A stretch of DNA of 64,000 bases, from NCBI RefSeq assembly GCF_026619435.1, contig NZ_JAOVZQ010000001.1:565501-629500 (forward strand). Direction: 5' to 3'. This DNA comes from Hoeflea ulvae (GTDB lineage Bacteria; Pseudomonadota; Alphaproteobacteria; Rhizobiales; Rhizobiaceae). Below are positions 42,818 to 50,708 of the stretch, one piece after another. Each line of letters opens with the position of its first letter. Positions within the stretch are counted from its first letter, which is position 1. The notes beneath the pieces are model-generated. The model did not search any database and was not told the origin of the DNA. It saw nothing but the letters and a program-made list of their open reading frames with translations. A program made the translations under genes and the position numbers.

Positions 42818-44092
42818 ATGTTATCAGCCCTTGTTCCGGCCTTTTTCGGCCTGTTGCTCTTCGGCCTGCCGATCTTTGCGGCGCTCGCCCTGTCCGTCGG
42901 GCTGGTGTTCTATTTCTGGAGCGGAATAGACCCCGTTGTCGTGCCGATGCGGATGTTCTCCGGCATGAACAACTTCTCGCTCATGTCGATCCCCTTCTTC
43001 ATTCTCGCAGCCGAACTGATGCGCATCGGCGGATTGTCAGACCGTCTCATCGGCCTCGCCCGGGCGTTGATCGGCTGGCTGCCCGGCGGCCTTGCTGCCG
43101 CCGCCGTGGTCGCCTGCCTGATGTTCGGATCGATCTCCGGGTCGAGCCCGGCCACGGTGATTGCCATCGGTGCGATCATGTATCCGGCGATGGTCTCGGC
43201 CGGCTATGACAGGTTTTTCTCGATCGGGCTGATCACCACGGCGGGCACATTGGGTCCGATCGTGCCGCCGTCGATCGCGCTGATCATCTACGGCTCGGTG
43301 ACCGGAACCTCGGTGGGCAAGCTGTTTGCGGCCGGCCTGCTTCCGGCCCTGCTGATCGGCGGAATCCTGATCATCTATGCCTGCGCCTATTCGCTGCGCA
43401 AGGGCTATCCGCGCGATGCATTCCCGACGGTCAGCAGCGTGCTTGTTGCCTTCAAGCGTGCCGCCTGGGGTCTGGGCCTGCCGGTGATCCTGCTGGGCGG
43501 CATCTATACCGGTGTCTTCACCCCGACCGAATCGGCGGCCACCGCCTGTCTTTACGGCTGGTTTGTCGGCGTCGTGGTCTACCGCACCATCTCATTGAAG
43601 GGCATGCTGATCGTGCTGCGCAACACCGGTCTGATCTCGGGGCCGCTTCTGCTGATCACTGCCGGCGCCTCGGCCTTCTCCTGGCTTCTGGCCAGCACCG
43701 GAGCGCCATCGCAACTGGCGACCTATATCCTCTCGGGCACCGAAAATCCGGTGATCGTGGTGGCGCTGTTCAACCTGATCCTGCTGATCGCCGGCTGTTT
43801 CCTCGACAGCGCCTCGGCAATCATCATTCTCGGGCCGCTGATGCAGCCGATTGCCGCCCAGGTTGGCGTCGATCCGATCCATTTCGGCATCATCATGCTG
43901 GTCAATCTCTCGGTCGGCATGCTGACGCCGCCGGTGGGGCTGAACCTGTTCGTGGCGATGGGGGTCGCCAAGATGACGCTGTTCGAGATTTTCCGCGCAG
44001 CCATCCCGACCATCCTGCTGATGGTGGTGGCGCTGATCATCCTGTCCTATGTGCCGCTGTTCAGCATGTGGCTGCCCAACCTGATGTACTGA
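42818..44092 (+). CDS. TRAP transporter large permease (DctM)
   Basis: A 424-residue permease with about 12 membrane segments. SIPFFILAAELMRIGGL and the SGSSPATVIAIGAIMYPAM signature belong to the large TRAP subunit, as does GTLGPIVPPSIALIIYGSVT near residues 143-163. It completes a DctPQM sodium-coupled uptake system with the amidase upstream, so the imported compound may be the amidase substrate. The ATG at 42818 has no strong Shine-Dalgarno but matches the family N terminus. Confidence 0.92.
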   Translation: MLSALVPAFFGLLLFGLPIFAALALSVGLVFYFWSGIDPVVVPMRMFSGMNNFSLMSIPFFILAAELMRIGGLSDRLIGLARALIGWLPGGLAAAAVVACLMFGSISGSSPATVIAIGAIMYPAMVSAGYDRFFSIGLITTAGTLGPIVPPSIALIIYGSVTGTSVGKLFAAGLLPALLIGGILIIYACAYSLRKGYPRDAFPTVSSVLVAFKRAAWGLGLPVILLGGIYTGVFTPTESAATACLYGWFVGVVVYRTISLKGMLIVLRNTGLISGPLLLITAGASAFSWLLASTGAPSQLATYILSGTENPVIVVALFNLILLIAGCFLDSASAIIILGPLMQPIAAQVGVDPIHFGIIMLVNLSVGMLTPPVGLNLFVAMGVAKMTLFEIFRAAIPTILLMVVALIILSYVPLFSMWLPNLMY

Positions 44093-44237
44093 CCAATCGG
44101 CTCTGATGCTGATTGCGGCAGACCTGCCGTGACCGGATCCCCGGGCGCCATTGCCGGCGCCCGGATGCTGGGCAGCGCGCCCGCTTCACGAGGCTGGCCG
44201 GCGCGATCCGCACCCTGATTCTGATCGTGCCGGCATT

Positions 44238-44252
44238 TTGTGCGTTGCACAA
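44238..44252. promoter_or_regulatory. Palindrome TTGTGC-GTT-GCACAA before nasT
   Basis: Perfect 6-bp arms with a 3-bp spacer, 26 bp before the nasT ATG, and so near or downstream of its transcription start. It contains GTGC and GCAC half-sites spaced closer than in the classical NtrC box, so it may be another nitrogen or repressor site. Confidence 0.45.
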
Positions 44253-44278
44253 TTTCCGCAATTGCGCAGAATGCGGCG

Positions 44279-44878
44279 ATGACTGACCGGCTTCCCTCTG
44301 TGCTGATCATTGATGAAAACGCCACCCGCGCCTCGATCATCGAGGCGGGACTGGCGGCGGCCGGGCACAGCCAGGTGATGGTGATCAACGAGATGCACGG
44401 CATCGCCGCCAAGATCGCCCTGCACGAACCGGACGTGATCGTCATCGATCTGGAAAACCCCAACCGCGACATGCTCGAAAGCATCTTTCAGCTGTCGCGG
44501 GCGGTGAAACGGCCGATCGCCATGTTTGTCGACCGCTCCGACACCGAAGCCATGCAATCGGCCATTGATGCCGGGGTTTCGGCCTATGTGGTGGACGGGC
44601 TGCGCCAGGAGCGGGTCAAGAGCATTCTGGATATGGCCATCAGCCGCTTCAACGCGTTTTCGCGGCTTGAGCGCGAACTGAAAGAAGCCCGCGGCGCGCT
44701 CGAGCAGCGCAAGGTGATCGACCAGGCCAAGGGGCTGATCATGACATCGCGCGGGGTCGACGAGGACGCCGCCTACAAGCTGCTGCGCAAGGCGGCGATG
44801 AACACAAACCGCAAGATCGTCGATGTCGCCGAAAGCCTGGTGATGTCGGCGCGGTTGCTTGGGGATGAGGGCAAGTAG
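44279..44878 (+). CDS. nasT: NasT-type ANTAR antitermination regulator
   Basis: A 199-residue protein with an N-terminal receiver-like domain (VLIIDENATRASIIEAGLAA, then DVIVIDLENPNRDML) that keeps a phosphoacceptor-like aspartate, and a C-terminal ANTAR RNA-binding domain from about residue 135 (ALEQRKVIDQAKGLIMTSRG, then AYKLLRKAAMNTNRKIVDVA). With nitrate present NasS releases NasT, which binds two-hairpin leader RNA and prevents termination. nasS begins right after its stop, and the target leader lies 1.4 kb downstream. The longer frame to 44240 is not used because it would cover the palindrome. Confidence 0.92.
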   Translation: MTDRLPSVLIIDENATRASIIEAGLAAAGHSQVMVINEMHGIAAKIALHEPDVIVIDLENPNRDMLESIFQLSRAVKRPIAMFVDRSDTEAMQSAIDAGVSAYVVDGLRQERVKSILDMAISRFNAFSRLERELKEARGALEQRKVIDQAKGLIMTSRGVDEDAAYKLLRKAAMNTNRKIVDVAESLVMSARLLGDEGK

Positions 44879-46093
44879 ATGATCACGGAACTCAGCGCCG
44901 GGTTTTTGCCCCTGACCGACAGCGCCATCCTGATTGCCGCGAAGGAGCGCGGCTTCGCCGAGGCAGAGGGCATTGCGCTCAACCTGGTGCGCGAAACCTC
45001 CTGGGCCAATGTCCGCGACAAGCTGGCCGTCGGTCAGTTCGAGATTTCCCATGCGCTGGCGCCGATGCCGATAGCCGCCAATCTGGGGCTCACCCCGTTT
45101 GACACGCGGCTGATCGCGCCGATGGCGCTCGGCCTTGGCGGCAATGCCATCACGGTGAGTACTGCGCTGCTGGCAAAGATGCAGGACGAGAGCGGATTCC
45201 TGGGCCTTGATGCGGAAGCTGCCGGGCGGGCCCTTGCAGATGTCGTCGCGGCCGGCCGGTCGGGCGGTGACAAACTGCTGCAATTTGGCGTGGTGCATCC
45301 GTTCTCCGGGCACAATTTCGAACTGCGCTACTGGCTCAGCGCCTCGGGCATCACCCCGGACAGTGATATCGAGATCGTCATCCTGCCGCCCTCGCTGATG
45401 GCGGACGCGCTGGCCTCGGGTCAGATCGACGGCTATTGCGTCGGTGAACCGTGGAATTCGGTCGGCGTCGCCAGAGGCGCAGGCCACATCATCACCACCA
45501 AATCCTCGATCTGGGCCTCGAGCCCGGAAAAGGTGCTGGCCGTGCGGGAAGACTGGGCCGGCGAAAATGCCGAGACGCTTCATGCCCTGTTGCGCGCGCT
45601 CTACCGCTCGGCCGAATGGTGCGGCCAGCCCGAAAATCATTCCGAGCTCGCCGCACTTCTGGGCTCGCCCGCCTATCTTGGCCAGCCGGCCGAGTTCATC
45701 CTGCCGGCGCTGGACGGCTCCATCCTCGGGGCGTCGCCCCCAGGCGGCGGGCGCGATTTCTTCCAGCCGCATGCCCGCGCCGCGACCTTTCCCTGGCAGA
45801 GCCACGCCCTGTGGTTCTATTCGCAAATGGTGCGCAGCGGGTATGTCGGCCATTCCGCAGCACACGCAGAGATCGCGCGTCAAAGCTACCGGCCGGATAT
45901 CTACCGCGCGGTGATGACCGGGATCGGCGTGCCGGTGCCGTCCGCGAATTCCAAGGTGGAAGGCGCGCTCAAAGAGATGGTCGCGGTCGGCGCCTCCTCG
46001 CAATTCCTCTATCTCGGCCCGGACGGTTTCTTCGACGGCGCGGTCTTCGATCCTGACCGGCTCGATGCCTATATCGCCAGCCAGACCGCATGA
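44879..46093 (+). CDS. nasS: NasS-type nitrate sensor protein
   Basis: A 404-residue relative of the nitrate-binding proteins NrtA/CmpA but without a signal peptide, so it stays in the cytoplasm. Matching blocks include LTDSAILIAAKERGFAEAEG, NLVRETSWANVRDKLAVGQF, HPFSGHNFELRYWLSASGI and GYCVGEPWN. NasS holds NasT inactive until nitrate or nitrite binds. The ATG directly abuts the nasT stop (TAGATG), implying coupled translation, as expected for proteins that form a complex. Confidence 0.9.
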   Translation: MITELSAGFLPLTDSAILIAAKERGFAEAEGIALNLVRETSWANVRDKLAVGQFEISHALAPMPIAANLGLTPFDTRLIAPMALGLGGNAITVSTALLAKMQDESGFLGLDAEAAGRALADVVAAGRSGGDKLLQFGVVHPFSGHNFELRYWLSASGITPDSDIEIVILPPSLMADALASGQIDGYCVGEPWNSVGVARGAGHIITTKSSIWASSPEKVLAVREDWAGENAETLHALLRALYRSAEWCGQPENHSELAALLGSPAYLGQPAEFILPALDGSILGASPPGGGRDFFQPHARAATFPWQSHALWFYSQMVRSGYVGHSAAHAEIARQSYRPDIYRAVMTGIGVPVPSANSKVEGALKEMVAVGASSQFLYLGPDGFFDGAVFDPDRLDAYIASQTA

Positions 46094-46150
46094 CCCGACA
46101 GGGGCAGAATCCAAATCTGTCTGTTTTTTAGCCTTTGATTTATGCTGCTT

Positions 46151-46167
46151 TGCACAATGCATGCGCA
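46151..46167. promoter_or_regulatory. NtrC-like enhancer site
   Basis: TGCAC-AATGCAT-GCGCA resembles the NtrC consensus GCAC-N7-GTGC with one mismatch (GCGC). It lies about 78 bp upstream of a sigma-54 promoter, a usual enhancer distance, and before a nitrogen operon. No second clear site was seen. Confidence 0.5.
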
Positions 46168-46243
46168 GCCGCCAAAGGCATCCGCATTCCCGCGCCTTTC
46201 CCAACCGATTGATTTCATAAGTAATAATCAGTTTTCGTCAAAC

Positions 46244-46259
46244 TGGCACGCCCATTGCA
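46244..46259 (+). promoter_or_regulatory. Sigma-54 promoter of the nitrate operon
   Basis: TGGCAC-N5-TTGCA is a perfect match to the -24/-12 consensus: GG at 46245-46246 and GC at 46257-46258, 10 bp between. This predicts initiation at about 46269, just before the leader hairpins. Nitrogen control through RpoN and NtrC fits the genes that follow. Confidence 0.85.
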
Positions 46260-46268
46260 TTACCTTGG

Positions 46269-46377
46269 ACAGCTTTCCACGGCTGAAATCAGGTCCAATG
46301 ACGGACCCACTTAGGCAACGCCGCCAAATCGAAGTTACCCGCATCCTCCCGCGGCACTTCGATTTGGCGGCTTTTTT
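46269..46377 (+). ncRNA. NasT-responsive leader with terminator
   Basis: From the predicted start, hairpin 1 is CAGCT-TTCCAC-GGCTG (46270-46285) and hairpin 2 is GGTCC-AATGAC-GGACC (46292-46307). The second has the six-base loop with A at 1 and G at 4 known for ANTAR targets; the first has a six-base loop but lacks those bases. A 16-bp perfect terminator stem (46320-46335 with 46356-46371) and TTTTTT follow. The layout matches nasF-type leaders, where the RNA protein stops terminator formation when nitrate is present. Confidence 0.8.
46320..46377 (+). terminator. Regulated terminator in the nitrate leader
   Basis: GCCGCCAAATCGAAGT pairs with ACTTCGATTTGGCGGC without mismatch over a 20-nt loop, then runs into six T. 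It lies 35 bp upstream of nrtA, so it would block the whole operon unless NasT prevents it. Confidence 0.9.
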
Positions 46378-46412
46378 GTTGCGGTCACACGACACCGCAA
46401 AAGGAGACAGGA

Positions 46413-47792
46413 ATGACCATGACATTCACACGGCGCACCGCTCTTGCTCTCAGCGCGCTGGCCCTGGCGTCGGCCACCATGCTGACTCCCGGCCAGGCCG
46501 AGATGCTTGAGGTCGAGAAGGACGAGCTGAAATTCGGCTTCATCAAGCTCACCGACATGGCACCTTTGGCGATCGCCTATGAGAAGGGCTATTTCGAGGA
46601 CGAGGGCCTGTTTGTCACGCTGGAGCCGCAGGCCAACTGGAAGGTGCTGCTTGACCGGGTGATTACCGGCGAACTCGACGGCGCCCACATGCTGGCAGGC
46701 CAGCCGCTGGCCGCGACCATCGGCTTCGGCACCAAGGCCCACATCGTCACTCCGTTTTCCATGGACCTCAACGGCAACGGCATCACCGTGTCCAACGAGG
46801 TCTGGGAGCTGATGAAGCCGCATCTGGAAAGCGGTCCGGACGGCAAGCCGGTGCACCCGATCAAGGCCGACGCGCTGAAGAAGGTGGTCGACAAGTTCAA
46901 GGCCGAGGGCCGCCCCTTCAACATGGGCATGGTGTTCCCGGTCTCCACCCACAATTACGAATTGCGCTACTGGCTTGCCTCGGGCGGCATTCACCCCGGC
47001 TTCTATTCGCCGTCCGATGTTTCCGGCCAGATCGGCGCCGATGCGCTTTTGTCGGTGACGCCGCCGCCGCAGATGCCGGCGACGCTCGAGGCGGGCACCA
47101 TTGATGGTTATTGCGTCGGCGAGCCCTGGAACCAGGCTGCCGTATTCAAGGGCATCGGCGTGCCGGTGATCACCGATTACGAGATCTGGAAGAACAATCC
47201 GGAAAAGGTCTTCGGCCTGACCAAGGAATTCACCGAGGAAAACCCCAACACCACGCTGGCTCTGACCAAGGCGCTGATCCGCGCCGCCAAATGGCTTGAC
47301 GAGAACGACAATGCCAACCGGCCCGAGGCCGTCGAGATCCTGGCCCGGTCGGAATATGTCGGGGCCGACGCCGAGGTTATCGCCAATTCGATGACCGGCA
47401 CTTTCGAATACGAGAAGGGCGACAAGCGCGAGGTTCCCGACTTCAACGTGTTCTACCGGTATTTTGCCACCTATCCCTATTATTCGGATGCGGTCTGGTA
47501 CCTGTCTCAGATGCGCCGCTGGGGCCAGATTTCAGACGCCAAATCGGATGAGTGGTTCGATGAGACCGCCAAATCGGTCTATCTGCCGGACATCTATCTC
47601 AAGGCCGCGCGCATGCTGGTCGAGGAAGGCCATGTCGCTGAAGCCGACTTCCCCTGGGACAGCGATGGCTACCGCGCGCCGACCCCTGCCGCCGATATCA
47701 TCGACGGCATCGCCTATGACGGCAAATCCCCCAACGCCTATCTCGACAGCCTGACCATCGGCCTCAAGGGCGATGAAGTTGCCGGCGGCTGA
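46413..47792 (+). CDS. nrtA: Nitrate ABC transporter substrate-binding protein
   Basis: A 459-residue periplasmic nitrate-binding protein. The N terminus [20 protein letters not shown] has twin arginines and a hydrophobic core, suggesting Tat export. Matching NrtA blocks are [60 protein letters not shown] and [15 protein letters not shown] lies 8 bases before the ATG. It is the first gene after the regulated leader and shares ancestry with NasS upstream. Confidence 0.93.
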   Translation: MTMTFTRRTALALSALALASATMLTPGQAEMLEVEKDELKFGFIKLTDMAPLAIAYEKGYFEDEGLFVTLEPQANWKVLLDRVITGELDGAHMLAGQPLAATIGFGTKAHIVTPFSMDLNGNGITVSNEVWELMKPHLESGPDGKPVHPIKADALKKVVDKFKAEGRPFNMGMVFPVSTHNYELRYWLASGGIHPGFYSPSDVSGQIGADALLSVTPPPQMPATLEAGTIDGYCVGEPWNQAAVFKGIGVPVITDYEIWKNNPEKVFGLTKEFTEENPNTTLALTKALIRAAKWLDENDNANRPEAVEILARSEYVGADAEVIANSMTGTFEYEKGDKREVPDFNVFYRYFATYPYYSDAVWYLSQMRRWGQISDAKSDEWFDETAKSVYLPDIYLKAARMLVEEGHVAEADFPWDSDGYRAPTPAADIIDGIAYDGKSPNAYLDSLTIGLKGDEVAGG

Positions 47793-47866
47793 GGCCTCTC
47801 CCGACACTCCGGAGCGCCTTGCCGGGCGCTCCGCACCTGATTGTCTTCTCACAAGGATCTGAAACG

Positions 47867-48934
47867 ATGGCAAACGCCACCGATACCGCACCAATCGACC
47901 TCAGCGGCCGCGAGAAAGTCTTCTCCGCCATCACCAAGGCCAGCGGCTGGCTCGATGCACTGGGCTTTTCATGGCTGGTCCCGATCCTGCGCATGATTGC
48001 CGGCGACAGCCCGCGGACGCAGCTCCACGAGCTCAAGCGCGTGCTGCTCATCCCGCTGCTGGGCATTCTGGCCTTTGTCGTTGCCTGGGGTGTGCTGGCG
48101 CCCAAGGTGCAGACCTCGCTTGGCGCGGTTCCCGGACCGGTGGAAGTCTGGGAGCAGGTTGAAAACCTGTGGGACGACCACGTCCGCGAACGGGAAAAGG
48201 CGGCGCAGTTCTACGAGCGACAGGACCAGCGCAACGAGAAGCTGGTGGCCGCCGGCAAGGAGCCGAAATTCCGCACCTATACCGGCAAGCCGACCTATTT
48301 CGACCAGATCATCACCTCGCTGTTCACCGTCGGTCTCGGCTTCGGCATCGCCACGCTGATCGCGGTTCCGCTGGGGATCGGGTCGGGATTGTCGAAAACC
48401 TTCAACGGCGCGATCAACCCGCTGATCCAGATCTTCAAGCCGGTGTCGCCGCTGGCCTGGCTGCCGATCGTGACCATGATCATCTCGGCCACCTATGCCA
48501 ATCCCTATGACTGGATGCCGAAATCGCTGCTGATCTCGGCGGTCACCGTCACGCTGTGCTCGATGTGGCCGACACTGATCAACACCGCCCTTGGCGTGGC
48601 CTCGGTCGACAAGGACCTGATGAATGTCGGCCGCGTGCTGCAGCTGCCGACCTCGCGCACCATCACGCAAGTTGTGCTGCCCTCGGCGCTGCCGCTGATC
48701 TTCACCGGATTGCGGCTGTCGCTCGGCGTCGGCTGGATGGTGCTGATCGCGGCCGAAATGCTGGCGCAGAATCCAGGCCTCGGCAAGTTCGTCTGGGACG
48801 AATTCCAGAACGGCTCGTCGCAGTCGCTGGCCAAGATCATGGTCGCTGTGCTGACCATCGGCATCATCGGCTTCATGCTCGACCGGCTGATGTTTGCCCT
48901 GCAGCGCGCCTTCACCTTTTCGGCCAACCGCTAG
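47867..48934 (+). CDS. nrtB: Nitrate ABC transporter permease
   Basis: A 355-residue inner-membrane permease of the BPD type. Membrane segments include LLGILAFVVAWGVLAP and VGLGFGIATLIAVPLGIGSG, and the coupling motif region is RVLQLPTSRTITQVVLPSAL (EAA-like loop) followed by LIFTGLRLSLGVGWMVLIAAEML. It forms the channel with the two-domain ATPase that follows 9 bp later. An N-terminal extension of about 60 residues precedes the first membrane segment. Confidence 0.92.
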   Translation: MANATDTAPIDLSGREKVFSAITKASGWLDALGFSWLVPILRMIAGDSPRTQLHELKRVLLIPLLGILAFVVAWGVLAPKVQTSLGAVPGPVEVWEQVENLWDDHVREREKAAQFYERQDQRNEKLVAAGKEPKFRTYTGKPTYFDQIITSLFTVGLGFGIATLIAVPLGIGSGLSKTFNGAINPLIQIFKPVSPLAWLPIVTMIISATYANPYDWMPKSLLISAVTVTLCSMWPTLINTALGVASVDKDLMNVGRVLQLPTSRTITQVVLPSALPLIFTGLRLSLGVGWMVLIAAEMLAQNPGLGKFVWDEFQNGSSQSLAKIMVAVLTIGIIGFMLDRLMFALQRAFTFSANR

Positions 48935-48943
48935 GGGATTGCG

Positions 48944-50704
48944 ATGACCATTCTCGAAATCTCCGGCCTGTCGAAATCCTATGGCGAAGGCGAAACCCGC
49001 ACCGAGGTGCTGAGCAACATCAACCTGAAGGTCGCGGACGGTGAGTTCATCGCCATCGTCGGCTTCTCGGGCTCGGGCAAGACAACCCTGATCTCGCTGC
49101 TGGCCGGGCTGATCGCGCCCGACGAGGGCGGCGTGATCTTCAAGGGCACCGAAATCGACGGCCCGGGACCCGAACGCGGCGTGGTGTTCCAGTCCTATTC
49201 GCTGATGCCCTGGATGACGGTGGCCGGCAATGTCAGCCTCGCCGTCGACAGTGTCTTCAGGAAAAAGTCGCGCGCCGAGCGGGCCGCCATCGCCGACACC
49301 TATATCGACATGGTGGGGCTCAGCCATGCCCGCGACCGCAAGCCGGCGGAACTGTCGGGCGGAATGCGCCAGCGTGTGGCCGTTGCCCGGGCGCTGGCAA
49401 TGCGGCCGGAAGTGCTGCTGCTTGACGAGCCGCTGTCGGCGCTTGACGCGCTGACCCGCGCCAAGCTGCAGGACGAGTTCGCCGACATCTGCCAGAAGGA
49501 AAAGAAGACCATCATCCTCATCACCAATGATGTCGATGAGGCCATTCTACTGGCCGACCGGATCATCCCGCTCAAGCCGGGTCCGAACGCGACGCTCGGC
49601 CCGGATTTTCCGGTCAATATCGCGCGGCCACGCAACCGTGCCGACATGAATTCGGATACGGATTTCATCCGATTGCGCGGCGAGATCACCAGCTATCTGA
49701 TGGAAGTCGGCGCCGAACGCGGAGCCGAGGACGAGCGCGAAATCCGCCTGCCCAACATCGTGCCGATTTCGCTCGGTAAGCAGAAGCTGCCGAAGGCCTA
49801 TCTCGAGGCGTCAACCGCGCTGAAGGATGACAACTATCTCGAATTCAGCCAGCTCAAGAAGGTCTATCCGACACCGAAGGGGCCGCTGACCGTTGTCGAC
49901 GGCTTCGAGATGAAGATGAAGAAGGGCGAATTCACCACGCTGATCGGCCATTCCGGCTGCGGCAAGTCGACCGTGCTGTCGATGGTGGCGGGCCTCAACC
50001 CGATCACCGAAGGCGCAATCATCCTCGACGGCAAGCACATCACCGAGGCCGGTCCGGACCGGGCGGTGGTGTTTCAGGCGCCGTCGCTGATGCCGTGGCT
50101 GACGGCTTACGAGAATGTCGCGCTGGGCGTCGACCGGGTCTACCCGAATGCGACCGGGGCCGAGCGCAACGACGTGGCGGAATACTATCTGCAGCGCGTT
50201 GGCCTGATTGATTCCATGCACCGCGCCGCCTCGGACCTGTCTAACGGCATGAAGCAGCGGGTCGGCATCGCCCGGGCCTTCGCATTGTCGCCCAAGCTGC
50301 TGCTGCTTGATGAACCCTTCGGCATGCTCGACAGCCTGACACGCTGGGAGCTGCAGGATGTGCTGATGGATGTGTGGAAACGCACCCAGGTCACGGCCAT
50401 CTGCGTCACCCATGATGTCGACGAGGCGATCCTGCTGGCGGACCGGGTGGTGATGATGTCGAACGGGCCCAATGCGAGGATCGGCAATGTCATGGAGGTC
50501 GATCTAGAGCGTCCGCGCTCGCGCAAGGCGCTGCTCAATCACCCTGACTACTACGCCTACCGCGAAGAACTGCTTGAATTCCTCGAAGCCTATGAGGGCG
50601 GCGCCAATCCGTCCGAGGCACAGCTGAAATCCATTTCTCAAAAACGGTCCGAACGGGTCGCCCGCCAGAAAAGCGCGGCCACCCGTCTGACCGCAGCGGA
50701 GTAA
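48944..50704 (+). CDS. Nitrate ABC transporter, tandem ATPase domains in one chain
   Basis: A 586-residue protein with two complete ABC ATPase domains. The first has GFSGSGKTT (about 43), [10 protein letters not shown] and [11 protein letters not shown]; the second has GHSGCGKST (about 336), [10 protein letters not shown] and [11 protein letters not shown]. Cyanobacteria use separate NrtC and NrtD; here both ATPases are fused and the NrtC sensor domain is absent. The fused form is common in rhizobial nitrate operons. All Walker A, signature and Walker B motifs are intact. Confidence 0.92.
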   Translation: MTILEISGLSKSYGEGETRTEVLSNINLKVADGEFIAIVGFSGSGKTTLISLLAGLIAPDEGGVIFKGTEIDGPGPERGVVFQSYSLMPWMTVAGNVSLAVDSVFRKKSRAERAAIADTYIDMVGLSHARDRKPAELSGGMRQRVAVARALAMRPEVLLLDEPLSALDALTRAKLQDEFADICQKEKKTIILITNDVDEAILLADRIIPLKPGPNATLGPDFPVNIARPRNRADMNSDTDFIRLRGEITSYLMEVGAERGAEDEREIRLPNIVPISLGKQKLPKAYLEASTALKDDNYLEFSQLKKVYPTPKGPLTVVDGFEMKMKKGEFTTLIGHSGCGKSTVLSMVAGLNPITEGAIILDGKHITEAGPDRAVVFQAPSLMPWLTAYENVALGVDRVYPNATGAERNDVAEYYLQRVGLIDSMHRAASDLSNGMKQRVGIARAFALSPKLLLLDEPFGMLDSLTRWELQDVLMDVWKRTQVTAICVTHDVDEAILLADRVVMMSNGPNARIGNVMEVDLERPRSRKALLNHPDYYAYREELLEFLEAYEGGANPSEAQLKSISQKRSERVARQKSAATRLTAAE

Positions 50705-50708
50705 GCTC

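Noticed and set aside
44186..46204. A 672-codon open frame antisense to nasT-nasS
   Set aside because: Covers two well-supported genes on the other strand, and its translation shows no recognisable domain. Treated as a shadow.
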